The position numbers were made by a program, and so were the translations under genes. A DNA stretch of 40,252 bases, taken from NCBI GenBank assembly GCA_900771335.1, contig CAAGNP010000009.1, positions 1 to 40,252 of the forward strand. The letters are read 5' to 3'. The DNA is from Rikenellaceae bacterium. GTDB lineage: Bacteria > Bacteroidota > Bacteroidia > Bacteroidales > UBA932. Below are positions 8,176 to 18,500 of this stretch, in pieces. Below the pieces are notes generated by a model, which made no database searches, had not been told where the DNA came from, and saw only the letters and a program-made list of their open reading frames with translations. Position 1 is the stretch's first letter; each line of letters starts with the position of its first letter.

Positions 8176-9435
8176 CTAGTATCTATCGACGAAATCCAGG
8201 ATGAGTTTCATCATCGGCTCATAGCTGTCGGGGAGGAAGTTCTCCCATGTATCGTAGATGGTATGGTAGTATTTGAACGCATCACCACCTTCATTCATAA
8301 GGAAAATGCATGGGACACCTTTGAGGGCAAAAGGGTAGTGGTCACTATTGCCGGCAAGCTCTGCACGATGTAGTGATTTGAAATACCCCTTTTCGGAATT
8401 GATGCTCTCGAAAACACTGTAACCCGCCATACCTGGATCACTAACTTCACAATATTGGACAGGATTATTGTCCGCAATCATATCAAGATTCACAAGATAC
8501 TTGATCTGAGAAAGTGGAACCAAAGGATTTTCAGCATAACACTCTGAGCCGTGAAGATTGGAATCCTCACCAGAGAAAGCGATAAAATACATATCGTACT
8601 CAGGCTGATTCTTGGCGAAATGTGAAGCAAGGGTAACAACAGCAGCTGTACCCGAAGCATTGTCATGGGCACCGGGATAATAGGTCTTCTTGCCAAGCTT
8701 GCCCAGATGGTCGTAGTGGGCAGTGAAAACATAACAGCTGTCATGACTCTTGCCAGAAACCTTGGCGATCACATTGAAACACTCATAATCCTTCAAAAAC
8801 TTATTCTCTATATTGAATTTAACACTCCTGGCATCGGTAGGGAAATCTGGGGTAACCCAAATGATAGGCTTGTCCACCACCTTCTCACCATAAGCTTTAT
8901 AAAACTTGATAGGGGCCTCCCAGACGAAAATCAGACCGCCATTTGCACATCCGTCATTCTTCTGCATACGCTTGAAATCGGCAGAGTGCTTATATGAAAA
9001 CATAAAATCGCATACCACGAAAGCACCCTTATTCTCTGGAAGGGCCAAATCTGCGAAAATCTTCTCAGAATCGTAATTCAAAGTATCGATGTAGTAAAGC
9101 TTGAACTCACCCTTAACACCAGGAGAGTACTCTCTCATAGTGAAATCTGCACCTGGGACAAGTTTCTTACCATCCACAGAAAACTCCATTTTACCAGGGA
9201 AAGTATTGATATTCAAAGTGAATGGCTGGCAAGTCACCTCATCCACACCAGCTTTGGCAAACTCCTTGGCGAGATACTTTCCGGCCTTATTGGCACCATC
9301 TTCAGCATAACCACGACCTTGATATTTGGCAGAGCTGAGCTCTTTTACCACCTTTTTGTATAGGGCCAGATCCTGACCATTCACTTGCCCGAATAGAAGG
9401 GCACACAAAAGAGATATAAATGTCAGTTTTTTCAT
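8176..9435 (-). CDS. Secreted M28-family zinc aminopeptidase
   Basis: A 419-residue protein. The ATG at 9435 gives MKKLTFISLLCALLFGQVNG, a clear signal peptide; the open frame upstream of it is not needed. The two-zinc M28 ligands are all visible: HYDHLG, HDNASGT, GEDSNLHGSE (the general base and bridging glutamates area), NLDMIAD and NSDHYPF. A PA-like insertion precedes the catalytic domain. Family members remove N-terminal residues from peptides in the periplasm or at the cell surface. The gene faces the decayed phosphoesterase across a repeat block and is divergent from the DUF4234 gene. Confidence 0.9.
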   Translation of the reverse strand: MKKLTFISLLCALLFGQVNGQDLALYKKVVKELSSAKYQGRGYAEDGANKAGKYLAKEFAKAGVDEVTCQPFTLNINTFPGKMEFSVDGKKLVPGADFTMREYSPGVKGEFKLYYIDTLNYDSEKIFADLALPENKGAFVVCDFMFSYKHSADFKRMQKNDGCANGGLIFVWEAPIKFYKAYGEKVVDKPIIWVTPDFPTDARSVKFNIENKFLKDYECFNVIAKVSGKSHDSCYVFTAHYDHLGKLGKKTYYPGAHDNASGTAAVVTLASHFAKNQPEYDMYFIAFSGEDSNLHGSECYAENPLVPLSQIKYLVNLDMIADNNPVQYCEVSDPGMAGYSVFESINSEKGYFKSLHRAELAGNSDHYPFALKGVPCIFLMNEGGDAFKYYHTIYDTWENFLPDSYEPMMKLILDFVDRY

Positions 9436-9462
9436 AACTATAAATAAATTCATAACAGACGG

Positions 9463-9470
9463 CAAACATA
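9463..9470 (-). promoter_or_regulatory. -7 promoter box for the M28 peptidase
   Basis: TATGTTTG on the reverse strand, 27 bp before the preferred ATG at 9435. Its position supports that start over upstream in-frame ATGs. Confidence 0.5.
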
Positions 9471-9483
9471 CTATTAATTTTGT

Positions 9484-9491
9484 TAACTTTG
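9484..9491 (+). promoter_or_regulatory. -7 promoter box for the DUF4234 gene
   Basis: TAACTTTG lies 28 bp before the ATG at 9520, and a typical GCA follows the box. No -33 match is clear. Confidence 0.55.
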
Positions 9492-9519
9492 CAGAAATCA
9501 GCAACAAAACAATACAACT

Positions 9520-9942
9520 ATGGAAATTATCAATCAAGCTCCAGCAATCCAGCTAAAGACTAACCGCAGCCTTACCAAAATGATTCTATTGGGAATCATC
9601 ACATTGGGTATTTACCCAATAGTGGTATATTCACTAATCTCATCTGAGATCAATACTGTAGCCAGCAAATATGATGGAAAGAGCACCATGCACTACTGCC
9701 TGGTATATTTCATCTTCTCTTGGCTTACATTGGGAATTGTACCATTTGTATGGTACCACCGCATCAGCAACCGTATCGGTGATGAGAATAGAAGAAGAGG
9801 TACCGGTTATGAGTTCGGTGCATCGGATTTCTGGCTATGGAACATCTTGGGTAGTCTGATTATCGTAGGTCCATTCGTGTACATTCACAAAATGATGAAG
9901 GCTATGAACCTCATCAATGCAGACTACAACGTTAGGGGTTAA
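9520..9942 (+). CDS. DUF4234-like small membrane protein
   Basis: A 140-residue protein with three to four hydrophobic segments (about 20-42, 62-82 and 108-128). The pattern LGIITLGIYPIVVYSLISSEIN, then a repeated TLGIVPFVWYHRISNRIG, is characteristic of DUF4234 proteins: a helix followed by a polar, basic turn, occurring twice. Function is unknown. It is probably an inner-membrane protein. Its last codons overlap the end of the convergent radical SAM gene by 11 bp. Confidence 0.8.
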   Translation: MEIINQAPAIQLKTNRSLTKMILLGIITLGIYPIVVYSLISSEINTVASKYDGKSTMHYCLVYFIFSWLTLGIVPFVWYHRISNRIGDENRRRGTGYEFGASDFWLWNILGSLIIVGPFVYIHKMMKAMNLINADYNVRG

Positions 9943-11590
9943 TAAGTACTCCACAGAACACTGGCGCTGAGTGGTGCGCCTCAGTGGTATATCCGAAAAC
10001 ATACTGCCCGTCGCTGGCAGTGAAAAGGTAATATTTGAGGGATGGATCGGGTGAGCCGTTTATGACGATCATCTGGGCATCCCTCTCTGCTATATAACCG
10101 TCAACATCCTTCAACTTCCTGACATTGCCTGCAGGGCCCTTCTTAAGGGAAAATCCCCCTCTGATCCATGCAAAAGAGACATCATCAGTAAAATCCGGGC
10201 AATGTGCCTGGCAATACTCATACAGAATAACGCCCCTTCTCTCGAGACTCAACGGCGAATCGAGCACCATAATCTCCTCCAGATATCGGGTGAAGTCGAG
10301 CAAAAATCCATCCACCATAAGAATCAGGGTACGGGTGATATCTTGCCATGGGGCAGAATTATAATAGAAATCCACCATCCTCGAAATATGCATTGCCCTA
10401 CGGATATCGTGAGGTATCATGGCAGAGGTGCTGAGGATCTCATAGGGTGGGAGGGGTGAGTATTTCAGCCCCTTCTCCTGGGCTTTGCGCCTCATTTGGG
10501 TCCCGGGAAGGACCTTCAGCGACTCGATCTGCAGCTCATCCACACCTATCTCTACAAGTCGTACCACATCCTCTGCAAGCATTTCGAGGGTATAGAGGGG
10601 CAGACCCGCAATAAGATCTGCATGCACTTCAACATTGGTCAGGGATGCCAAAAACGTCAGCCCTTCAATCGAACGGCTCAGACTGCCCCTTCTTCCGCAC
10701 TCCTCCAGAACATTGATATCAAGGCTCTGGATCCCCGCTTCAAGGTGGAGCAGCCCTGCGGGCAATGTAGCCAGCTTCTCCTTCAGCTGCTCGGACAGGA
10801 GCGACGGGTGGATCTCCAGGTGGAAGCGCATTTCGCCGGCATATTGCTCGAAGAGCGAAAGCATATCAAGGGCACGGGCGGTATCGTAATTGAAGGTGCG
10901 GTCAAGGACCCTGATATCCTTTATCCCGTGGGCGTGGATATTTTCAAGCCTTGCAGCCACCTGCTCGAGGGACTGGCTTCTGATAGGCTTCTCCCCGCCG
11001 CTGACGCAAAATGCACAGGTATTGAAACATCCGCGGGTGGTCTCAAGCTGGACAAAGGGTTTGTCCCAACGGAAAAACTCACTCTCGTCAGGGTACTTCA
11101 GCGATGCAAACTCTGCCACTCGGGCAATCCCCTCGTCGTGGTAGGAGCCGTCTTCGGGGTTGATATAGCAAAGACCTTGGATCAGGTCCCAATCCTCAAT
11201 ATTATCAAGATTCTCCAGCCACATCGGAAAGGCAATCTCACCCTCACCTCTGAGCACCGCTGTGACAAAAGGGTGGTGACGGAGGAACTCCTCATTGTTC
11301 CCAAGGAATTCGGGGCCTCCGCAGATAACCTTCACCCCATCCAGGAGCTGCACTGCCCTGGAGAGGATCTCTATCTGCATCTGATGGGTAAAGAGCCAGA
11401 AAGTGGCTGCTATCAGATCGGGTTTGTGCTCCGCAACGGCTGCCGCAATAGCACCGGGAGAGTCATTTATAGTCCCACGGACCACGCACCACTCCCAGGA
11501 CTCCACGTGTGCCACCTGCGCATGGATGGCAGGGAGAGCCACAGATGAGTGGGAATATGAACTGTTTATATCGAGCCAAAGAATCTTCAT
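9932..11590 (-). CDS. B12-binding-domain radical SAM protein (DUF4080 type)
   Basis: A 552-residue cytoplasmic enzyme. Residues 1-140 form a Rossmann-like cobalamin-binding domain (MKILWLDIN start, CGGPEFLGN and LRGEGEIAF motifs). The radical SAM barrel follows, with the [4Fe-4S] ligand motif CFNTCAFC near residues 190-200. The C-terminal part resembles DUF4080. Such enzymes generate a 5'-deoxyadenosyl radical; the reaction of this subgroup is not known. The ATG at 11599 is an alternative start, adding three residues. The gene lies 16 bp after the HAD phosphatase stop and is probably co-transcribed with it, purT and GH84. Confidence 0.88.
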   Translation of the reverse strand: MKILWLDINSSYSHSSVALPAIHAQVAHVESWEWCVVRGTINDSPGAIAAAVAEHKPDLIAATFWLFTHQMQIEILSRAVQLLDGVKVICGGPEFLGNNEEFLRHHPFVTAVLRGEGEIAFPMWLENLDNIEDWDLIQGLCYINPEDGSYHDEGIARVAEFASLKYPDESEFFRWDKPFVQLETTRGCFNTCAFCVSGGEKPIRSQSLEQVAARLENIHAHGIKDIRVLDRTFNYDTARALDMLSLFEQYAGEMRFHLEIHPSLLSEQLKEKLATLPAGLLHLEAGIQSLDINVLEECGRRGSLSRSIEGLTFLASLTNVEVHADLIAGLPLYTLEMLAEDVVRLVEIGVDELQIESLKVLPGTQMRRKAQEKGLKYSPLPPYEILSTSAMIPHDIRRAMHISRMVDFYYNSAPWQDITRTLILMVDGFLLDFTRYLEEIMVLDSPLSLERRGVILYEYCQAHCPDFTDDVSFAWIRGGFSLKKGPAGNVRKLKDVDGYIAERDAQMIVINGSPDPSLKYYLFTASDGQYVFGYTTEAHHSAPVFCGVLINP

Positions 11591-11606
11591 ATGATGCACC
11601 GGGATG

Positions 11607-12254
11607 TTATTTGACCAGCTCCAGTAGCTGGCCGAAATCGTCTATCAGCCAATCCGCCTTGGAAAGGCTCTCACGGGAACCGTTGCCATAGGTTACTCCA
11701 CAGGTTTTAGTACCGGCATTGATACCCATCTGTATATCAAAAATGGTATCTCCGACCATAAGTGCCTGATCGGGGGTGAATCCATACTTGTCAAGTGTCT
11801 TGAAAATCGCCTCAGGATGGGGTTTTCCCTCCTGGACATCCCCTGCACCGAGGATATAGGTGATAATCTCTGTAAGCCCCAAATTTTTGACAAATTGCGA
11901 TAGCGAACCCTGACCTCGGCTGCTCGCAATGGTAAGCGTCAGGCCGCGGGCCTTCAACTCCTTGAGGGTCTCTATCACATTGGGATAGAGATTGACTGCA
12001 CCGTCGGTATTGTAGATGTCAAACAGACGACGGTAGGTGTCTGCATAGAGCTCCACGTCAATATTGGACTCAGGAAAGAGGACAGGGGGAATCTCTACCA
12101 GCCTTAGACCTATCATCGCAGCACACTCAGCATCAGTGCGTTCAGGGAGCCCCATCTCACGGATAGTAGCATGCATTGTCTCAATGATAACTGATGCGGT
12201 ATCCCCAAGTGTGCCGTCAAAATCGAGTATAACCAGTTTGATATTACTATTCAT
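11607..12254 (-). CDS. HAD-superfamily phosphatase (phosphoglycolate phosphatase-like), copy 1
   Basis: A 215-residue cytoplasmic phosphohydrolase. Motif I DFDGTLGD carries the nucleophile and general acid aspartates; a helical cap follows. Motif II is ASSRG, motif III GKPHPE and motif IV VGDTIFD. This is the HAD-IA layout of phosphoglycolate phosphatases and beta-phosphoglucomutases; the exact substrate is unclear. It is almost the same protein as the one at 23466-24125, differing mainly at the ends and in the cap. It sits 13 bp after purT and just before the radical SAM gene. Confidence 0.9.
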   Translation of the reverse strand: MNSNIKLVILDFDGTLGDTASVIIETMHATIREMGLPERTDAECAAMIGLRLVEIPPVLFPESNIDVELYADTYRRLFDIYNTDGAVNLYPNVIETLKELKARGLTLTIASSRGQGSLSQFVKNLGLTEIITYILGAGDVQEGKPHPEAIFKTLDKYGFTPDQALMVGDTIFDIQMGINAGTKTCGVTYGNGSRESLSKADWLIDDFGQLLELVK

Positions 12255-12267
12255 CAGGGGAAATCTT

Positions 12268-13437
12268 CTAATAAACCTTCACCTTGGAAGCTGCTGCTTT
12301 GCACTTGTCCCGTAAGGCATCCAGATCGCTTCCGTTAGGGGCGTATGAAACTACTACACCCATACGTCGGTTCTTTCTGGTGGTAGGCTTGCCGAAGATT
12401 CTCAGATAAGTATTTGTCTCTTTACAAACCTCCTCTTCGCCACTATAGCGAGGGGCCTCATTGCTGGCTATCTCTGAAAGGATAACAGCACTGGCTCCAA
12501 TCCTCTCCTGGGTAATCTCAGGGATAGGGAGACCGAGGACCGCACGGCAGTGCAGCTCGAATTCGCTCAAATTCTGAGTACCTGCAAGTGTCACCATACC
12601 TGTGTCATGAGGCCTTGGTGAAAGCTCAGAGAAATATACACCGTTCTCATTGCTGAGGAAAAACTCCACTCCCCAGATTCCTGCACCGGTAAGTGCTTCG
12701 GTTACCTTGGCAGCCATACGTTGTGCTTCAGCCAGATGTTCAGGTCTAATAGGTGCAGGCTGGAAGCTCTCCCTGTAGTCACCACTCACCTGAACATGCC
12801 CGATAGGTGGACAGAATAGGGTAGGACCATTCTTCTGTGTCACTGTCAACAGGGTAATCTCGCTGTCAAATTTGATGAACTCCTCGATGATAAGCTCCTT
12901 GATGTCACCACGGCTCCCTTCACAGCCATAAATCCACGCCTGCTCCAAGTCATCTGCACTCTTCACTACAGACTGCCCCTTTCCTGAAGAACTCATAAGT
13001 GGTTTTACCACACAAGGGAAGCCCACTTTAGCGGCGGCCTCTTTCAGCTCTTCAAGAGATTTGGCATAGAAATATCTGGCTGTCTTAAGGCCCAGTTCCT
13101 TGGCTGCAAGATCTCTGATAGCCTGACGGTTCATAGTGTAGTTCACAGCTTTGGCACTCGGTACCACCTGGATCCCCTGCTCTTCAAAAGCGTAGAGTTT
13201 CTCTGTACGGATAGCCTCAATCTCAGGGACAATGATATCGGGTTGGTGCTTTGCCACCGCAGCCTCGAGGGCATCTCCGTCAAGCATGCTGAATACCTCA
13301 AATTCATCTGCTACTTGCATTGCAGGTGCACCTGCGTATGAATCACAAGCCACTACATAAATCCCTTTGCGCTTAGCTGAAATTACGAACTCCTTTCCCA
13401 ATTCTCCGGAGCCCAATAGTAGAATCTTTTTAGCCAT
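12268..13437 (-). CDS. purT: Formate-dependent phosphoribosylglycinamide formyltransferase
   Basis: A 389-residue ATP-grasp enzyme. PurT makes formyl-GAR from GAR, formate and ATP in de novo purine synthesis, bypassing the folate-dependent PurN step. Visible features are the N-terminal GSGELGKE nucleotide-type loop, the EIEAIRTE segment, the ATP-grasp loop SSSGKGQSVV, and the metal-binding region ELSPRPHDTGMVT near residue 280. The length matches the family. It lies 22 bp after GH84 on the same strand and 13 bp before the HAD gene. Confidence 0.96.
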   Translation of the reverse strand: MAKKILLLGSGELGKEFVISAKRKGIYVVACDSYAGAPAMQVADEFEVFSMLDGDALEAAVAKHQPDIIVPEIEAIRTEKLYAFEEQGIQVVPSAKAVNYTMNRQAIRDLAAKELGLKTARYFYAKSLEELKEAAAKVGFPCVVKPLMSSSGKGQSVVKSADDLEQAWIYGCEGSRGDIKELIIEEFIKFDSEITLLTVTQKNGPTLFCPPIGHVQVSGDYRESFQPAPIRPEHLAEAQRMAAKVTEALTGAGIWGVEFFLSNENGVYFSELSPRPHDTGMVTLAGTQNLSEFELHCRAVLGLPIPEITQERIGASAVILSEIASNEAPRYSGEEEVCKETNTYLRIFGKPTTRKNRRMGVVVSYAPNGSDLDALRDKCKAAASKVKVY

Positions 13438-13459
13438 ATATCTTATTATTAATTATTTA

Positions 13460-15442
13460 TCAATATTTTAAATCCAATTGTTCCAAAAGCCAGTCCAGGA
13501 ACGGACGGAGTGCCTGTGCTGCCGGCTCTGCAGTCTGGACAGAGAGGGTGATGTCCGAACCCATACCCCTCAGGATATCAAAACGGTGCTCATCTGCCTT
13601 GTCCATACCCTCAATAGAGGACCATGTCCTGGCAAAATCGATGGCAGCAATTTTTGAAATATCTTCCGCCATAAGGGCATCAATCATAAACCGTGCATCC
13701 AATACCATAGTGCCGAGTTTAATGAGCCAGGGTCTCAAATCGGCGTAGAAGAGGGTGTCGCTCGGGCACTGGGAATCCTTCATTGCCCCGAGGGCTGCAC
13801 ATGCCTTGGCAATTGCTGCAAGTTCCCCCTTGAGCAATGCAGCAGCCTCTTCTGCATTGCCGCTCCCATATGCCCCCTTGAACCCTTCGATAAGCGCTGC
13901 CAATGGGGATTTCGCATCGTAGTAGCGCAGATAAGGGACAATGGTCTCCAGCGCTGCGGCATTCTCTTCACCAAGCACTGCGTGCAATGAGGATTTCCAG
14001 CTCTCCATATTGTCAAATTCTGCCATATTCCAGGTGTAATCCCCGACGCTGAAAAGTGGAATTTTAGAGAGGGCTCCCTGCTGCATAGGGTTTATGATAA
14101 GGGTTCTGAGAGAGAGTGCATCTTCCAGTTCACCATCGAAGTGGATATGCTTCTCATCTGCAAAGTTTGTATAGGTATCAGCCACAAATATCTTGGTCAC
14201 ATCCACATCGTTGCAGGGGTAATTCCACCACCATGAGACTTCGCGGTCCAAATATTCATTCAGAAGGGCAAGGTCTGTGCTATTGGGGACAGACCATACG
14301 TTTTTACCGGTGGTGTAGATATTGACCTTCGAAGGGACCGGTCTGAGTGATTCCCAGAATTTGCGTGCCAGCTCAGGTTTGGCCCAGCTGTATGCATAGA
14401 GCTGAGGGACATATTGGAGAGGTTTTACTGTATCTGCAGGGGCTGCTCCCTCCTTATTCCATTTACGGTCTATCATCCCCTGAAGGTCAGACAGACGCTC
14501 TGCACAAATATTAAGTGAAGGATCATCGTATGGAACACCCACATCATCCACAAATACACCGAACTGACGGATGCCCAGTTCATACATCTTGTCAAACTTG
14601 GAGATGATCCTCTCCAGGACATCCGATTCTCCAAGGGCTGTGAACTCCTGCCCCGGATGGATGGACCATATGAAATTGACCTTGGTCTGATGGGCTGTCC
14701 GGGCCAGCTGAGCCATCATATCAGCTGTGAGAAGACCGAATCTCCTGTCCCTGTCAGATATCTTGTCAGGGTAGGCCTTGTCCCAATAACGGGAGTGGTA
14801 AGGGTCACTCTTGGCCCCATACATATACATATTAAGCTTATAGCGAGCCATAAAACGGAACAGGTCCTCTGTCACCTCCATACTGTAAGGGACACCATAA
14901 TAGCCCTCTATGACTCCACGGTACTGCACATCGGCATAGTCGTAGAAAACAACATTGGCAAGGCTCTCTCCCCCTTGGTCCAGGAGTTGTTCAAAAGTGG
15001 CAAGGCCATAGAATACTGCATCTGTATTCTCTCCGAGGATTAGGAGTTGGGATTTACCCCCTGCAGATGAGAGACTGACTATATGCCTATCATATTTTGG
15101 GAGGGAGAAAATATCCCTTTTCAGTCTGAGTTTGGATGCTCGTAGGTCAGCAGGACCCGATGATCCGTTGACTCCGAGATAGATTACAGAACCACCTTTG
15201 GCAGGCTTCTCTGTAAAGAGGGGTTCCAGTCCGTGCTCTTTCAGGATCTGGACAGCTCTATCACGGGTGTACTGGTCGATACCATCTTCGGCCACTACCG
15301 AGACAGTCTTGGTGAACGATCCTTTTCCCGACGAGGGAATCTGATTTTGTGGAGTAGGGTATACTGTGTAAGCGTTTTGCCCGAAAAGTGCGGCGCCGGA
15401 TACCCAAAAAGTGACAAATAAAAGTGAGAATATCTTTTTCAT
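13460..15442 (-). CDS. GH84 beta-N-acetylglucosaminidase (O-GlcNAcase-like)
   Basis: A 660-residue secreted enzyme with a signal peptide (1-21). Residues 22-150 form the GH20b-like N-domain. The GH84 barrel starts at RGVIEGYYG (175-183). The catalytic pair is Asp299-Asp300 in VFVDDVG, matching the two adjacent aspartates used in substrate-assisted hydrolysis by GH84 enzymes. A helical domain follows from about residue 450. Family members remove terminal beta-GlcNAc from glycans or glycoproteins such as mucin. The gene is divergent from an esterase-GH3 fusion whose GH3 part is also of the GlcNAc-cleaving type, so both may act on the same aminosugar material. Confidence 0.93.
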   Translation of the reverse strand: MKKIFSLLFVTFWVSGAALFGQNAYTVYPTPQNQIPSSGKGSFTKTVSVVAEDGIDQYTRDRAVQILKEHGLEPLFTEKPAKGGSVIYLGVNGSSGPADLRASKLRLKRDIFSLPKYDRHIVSLSSAGGKSQLLILGENTDAVFYGLATFEQLLDQGGESLANVVFYDYADVQYRGVIEGYYGVPYSMEVTEDLFRFMARYKLNMYMYGAKSDPYHSRYWDKAYPDKISDRDRRFGLLTADMMAQLARTAHQTKVNFIWSIHPGQEFTALGESDVLERIISKFDKMYELGIRQFGVFVDDVGVPYDDPSLNICAERLSDLQGMIDRKWNKEGAAPADTVKPLQYVPQLYAYSWAKPELARKFWESLRPVPSKVNIYTTGKNVWSVPNSTDLALLNEYLDREVSWWWNYPCNDVDVTKIFVADTYTNFADEKHIHFDGELEDALSLRTLIINPMQQGALSKIPLFSVGDYTWNMAEFDNMESWKSSLHAVLGEENAAALETIVPYLRYYDAKSPLAALIEGFKGAYGSGNAEEAAALLKGELAAIAKACAALGAMKDSQCPSDTLFYADLRPWLIKLGTMVLDARFMIDALMAEDISKIAAIDFARTWSSIEGMDKADEHRFDILRGMGSDITLSVQTAEPAAQALRPFLDWLLEQLDLKY

Positions 15443-15478
15443 TCTACAAAGTTAACAAAGAAACGGGATTTTTTACCC

Positions 15479-15486
15479 TATATTTG
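15479..15486 (+). promoter_or_regulatory. -7 promoter box for the esterase-GH3 gene
   Basis: TATATTTG lies 18 bp before the ATG at 15505. On the other strand a second box, TAACTTTG (15447-15454), sits only 4 bp from the GH84 ATG. If used, it would give an almost leaderless GH84 mRNA. Confidence 0.5.
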
Positions 15487-15504
15487 CGCCGATAAATACA
15501 AACT

Positions 15505-18500
15505 ATGAAGAGAATCATCACATCACTGGTCGCAATACTGCTTATTATTGGATCAGCCCTTGGACAACCCAAGGAATATCGTTGTACAATTGACGGAGTC
15601 GAAAGATTATACAAACTCCATTTGCCCGAGGGGATCAAGCCCGAGGCACCACTCGTATTCGTCCTGCACGGCTACGGATCCGGGATAGAACATGTCCTCT
15701 CCAAAGGGTTCACTCAGGCAGCAGACCGCCACGGATTTGCAGTATGCTACCCTCAAGGCTCTAAAGACAGCAGGGGGAACAATTGCTGGAATGTAGGGTA
15801 CCCTTTCCAGGCAGATATGACTGTGGATGATATCTCTTTCCTTTGCCAATTGGCAGAAAAGCTTCAGAAAGAGCACCGTCTGAGCGCAGACAAAACATTC
15901 CTCACCGGCATGTCAAATGGGGGAGAAATGTGCTATCTGCTCGCCTACAGCAGCCAGAAGACATTCAAGGCTGTAGCTCCGATTGCCGGGCTTACCATGG
16001 CGTGGATGCCTGAGAAATATACCAAACCATCCCCAATACCACTTTTTGAGATACATGGCACCGAGGACAGAGTATCTGAGTGGACAGGAGACCTTCAGAA
16101 CAAAGGTGGATGGGGTGCATATATCGCCGTTCCGGAGGCAGTGGATTACTGGGTGGAGCGCAACGGCTGTAAAAATGTAGTCACCGATACCCTCTATATG
16201 AAAGGTGAGGGTGGACACAAGACCATCACCCACAAATATACCGAGCCAGGCAGCGGATGTGAGGTGTGGCTATACGAAGTGGTAGGGGCCGGGCACACAT
16301 GGTTCAATGACGATATGGATACAGCTGAAGAGATCTGGAAGTTCTTTTCGGGATCGATTGAGAATGCTAAAAAACGTGCTCAGGAGAAAATAGACAGACA
16401 AGTGGACTCTGTATTCCGCAAACTCTCCACCAGGGAGAAGATTGCCCAGATTATGGTCATCCACTACACCTCGATGGACAGTAAGAAGGACTATGCCATC
16501 CAGAAGAGACTTGTCCGAAAGGAGAAGATTGGGGGAGTGATACCTTTGGGATACGATAAAATAGCACCTGCTGCAGAGAAACTCAACGAGCTCCACAAAC
16601 TGGCCAAAATACCTATGCTTGTAACCTTCGACGCAGAGTGGGGGGTAAGCATGCGCTGGACAGATATGCCGGCATTCCAGAAATTTATACAGATGGGGGC
16701 ACTCAGCAGTGACTCACTGGTTTACGAAGTGGGCAGGTCCATTGCACAGGAGTGCAAAGATCTTAAGATACAGGTCAACTATTCCCCTGCGGTAGACCTT
16801 AACAACAACCCTGAGAGACATATCGTCAACTTCCGCTCATTCGGAGAGGACAAAGAGAAGGTGAGCAGATTTGCTACCACAATGCTCTTCGGCCTGCAGG
16901 ACGGTGGTGTAGCCGGCTGCGCAAAGCATTTCCCCGGCCACGGAGACACCAATGTGGACTCCCACCTTGCACTCCCTGTATTGCCATATAGCATAGAGAG
17001 ACTTGACACCCTCGAATTGTACCCCTTCAGGAGGCTTATTGCCGCAGGTACAGACATGGTCATGGTGGGGCATATGAGCATCCCGTCTCTGGATTCTACC
17101 GGAACACCATCCTCAATATCCAAACCGATTGTCACAGGACTCCTCAGGGAGAAACTGGGATTTGATGGGATTATCTGCACCGACGCACTCGACATGCACG
17201 GCGTGTCGAAGGAGAGCGGTCTTGCCAAAAAGGATATCCCGCTGGCTGCGTATAAAGCAGGTGTGGATATCCTGCTGATGCCTGAGGATGTGGAGAACGC
17301 CATCACCGTGATAGAGAAGGCCCTCAAAAGGGGTGAAATCTCGATGGAAGGGCTTGACATGAGGGTGAAGAAGATGCTTGCCCTGAAAGCAAGAATGGGG
17401 ATTCTGGACAAAGGGTACGACCCATATATCGATATGACCCAGGTGAACAGATTTACCGACATGGAGACCATTGACGGGAAGATGGACAAGAAACTTGACC
17501 TTATCAAGAAAATATCGAAAGAGACAATGACTGTGGTTTTCAATGACAATACAGCAGGATTCGGCCTTCCGGTCTCATTTGAAGGGAAAAAGGTGGCTTA
17601 CGTGGGTTTCAAAAAACCTGAGCGTGGATTCGAATTCGGTGTCATTGCCCGCAGGTATGGAGAGGTAGACACTTTGCTCCTTGGGGGCAATGCTTCTGTG
17701 GAGGAACTCAAAGCGGCACGCGAGAAGGTAAAAGGGCACGACCTTGTAATTTTCGGCTTCAACGAGACTCACCAGAGCCAATCCCGCAACTACGGAATCG
17801 TACCCGAGGAGGTGGAGTTCATCACAGAATGGGCAGCACAGCAGCCTATGATAGCGGTATACATGGGGAATCCGTATGCCATTGGCAGTATCCCTGAGCA
17901 CAAAAACTTTACTGCATATGTAGTGGGCTACACAAGCGAATGGCCGAATATCTTCGCTGCCGCACAGGTGGTATTTGGAGGTATCCCCGCCAAAGGTGTC
18001 CTCCCTGTCACATCTGGACCTTTCGCTGAAGGGAGCTCTATCCTTATCCCTGAGAGATATCGCGAGGAGTATCATCACTTCGTGGGATCGAAAGCCGACT
18101 CGGCCAACCTTGTCCTGTACAATATGAAAGAGATGGGCGGAGCACTGACCCTTCTCCCACAAGTGGCAGAGCTGGTAGCAGGGGGCAAAATAAGACTTTC
18201 TGACACGATAGGGGAGCTTCTGGGTATAGAAGGCCCCGACTCTCCGCTGAATGTGGAAGCGCTCCTTGCAGGGTATAAAAACGGTGAAAATGCCCAATAT
18301 CTTGAGGCGCTGCTAAAGAAATACCGCAAATGCATCTGCATAGAAGAGGCTGCCAGAAAGATGATATCCCAGATGGGTATGCGCTCTACCATAATATCTT
18401 CATCAGAGATCCTGACTACAGGCTATGATATGGAGAAATACCGCTTCACACTCCGAAACAGCGGCAAATATGAGGGGAAACAGGTCATCTCCCCCGATGC

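Noticed and set aside
10496..11548. 350-residue ORF antisense to the radical SAM gene
   Set aside because: It is a shadow of a well-supported gene and its translation shows no domain.
15447..15454. TAACTTTG as promoter of GH84
   Set aside because: It lies only 4 bp from the ATG; it would need a leaderless transcript, so it was not annotated on its own.
16779..17549. 256-residue ORF antisense to the GH3 domain
   Set aside because: Serine- and isoleucine-rich shadow frame opposite conserved catalytic motifs.
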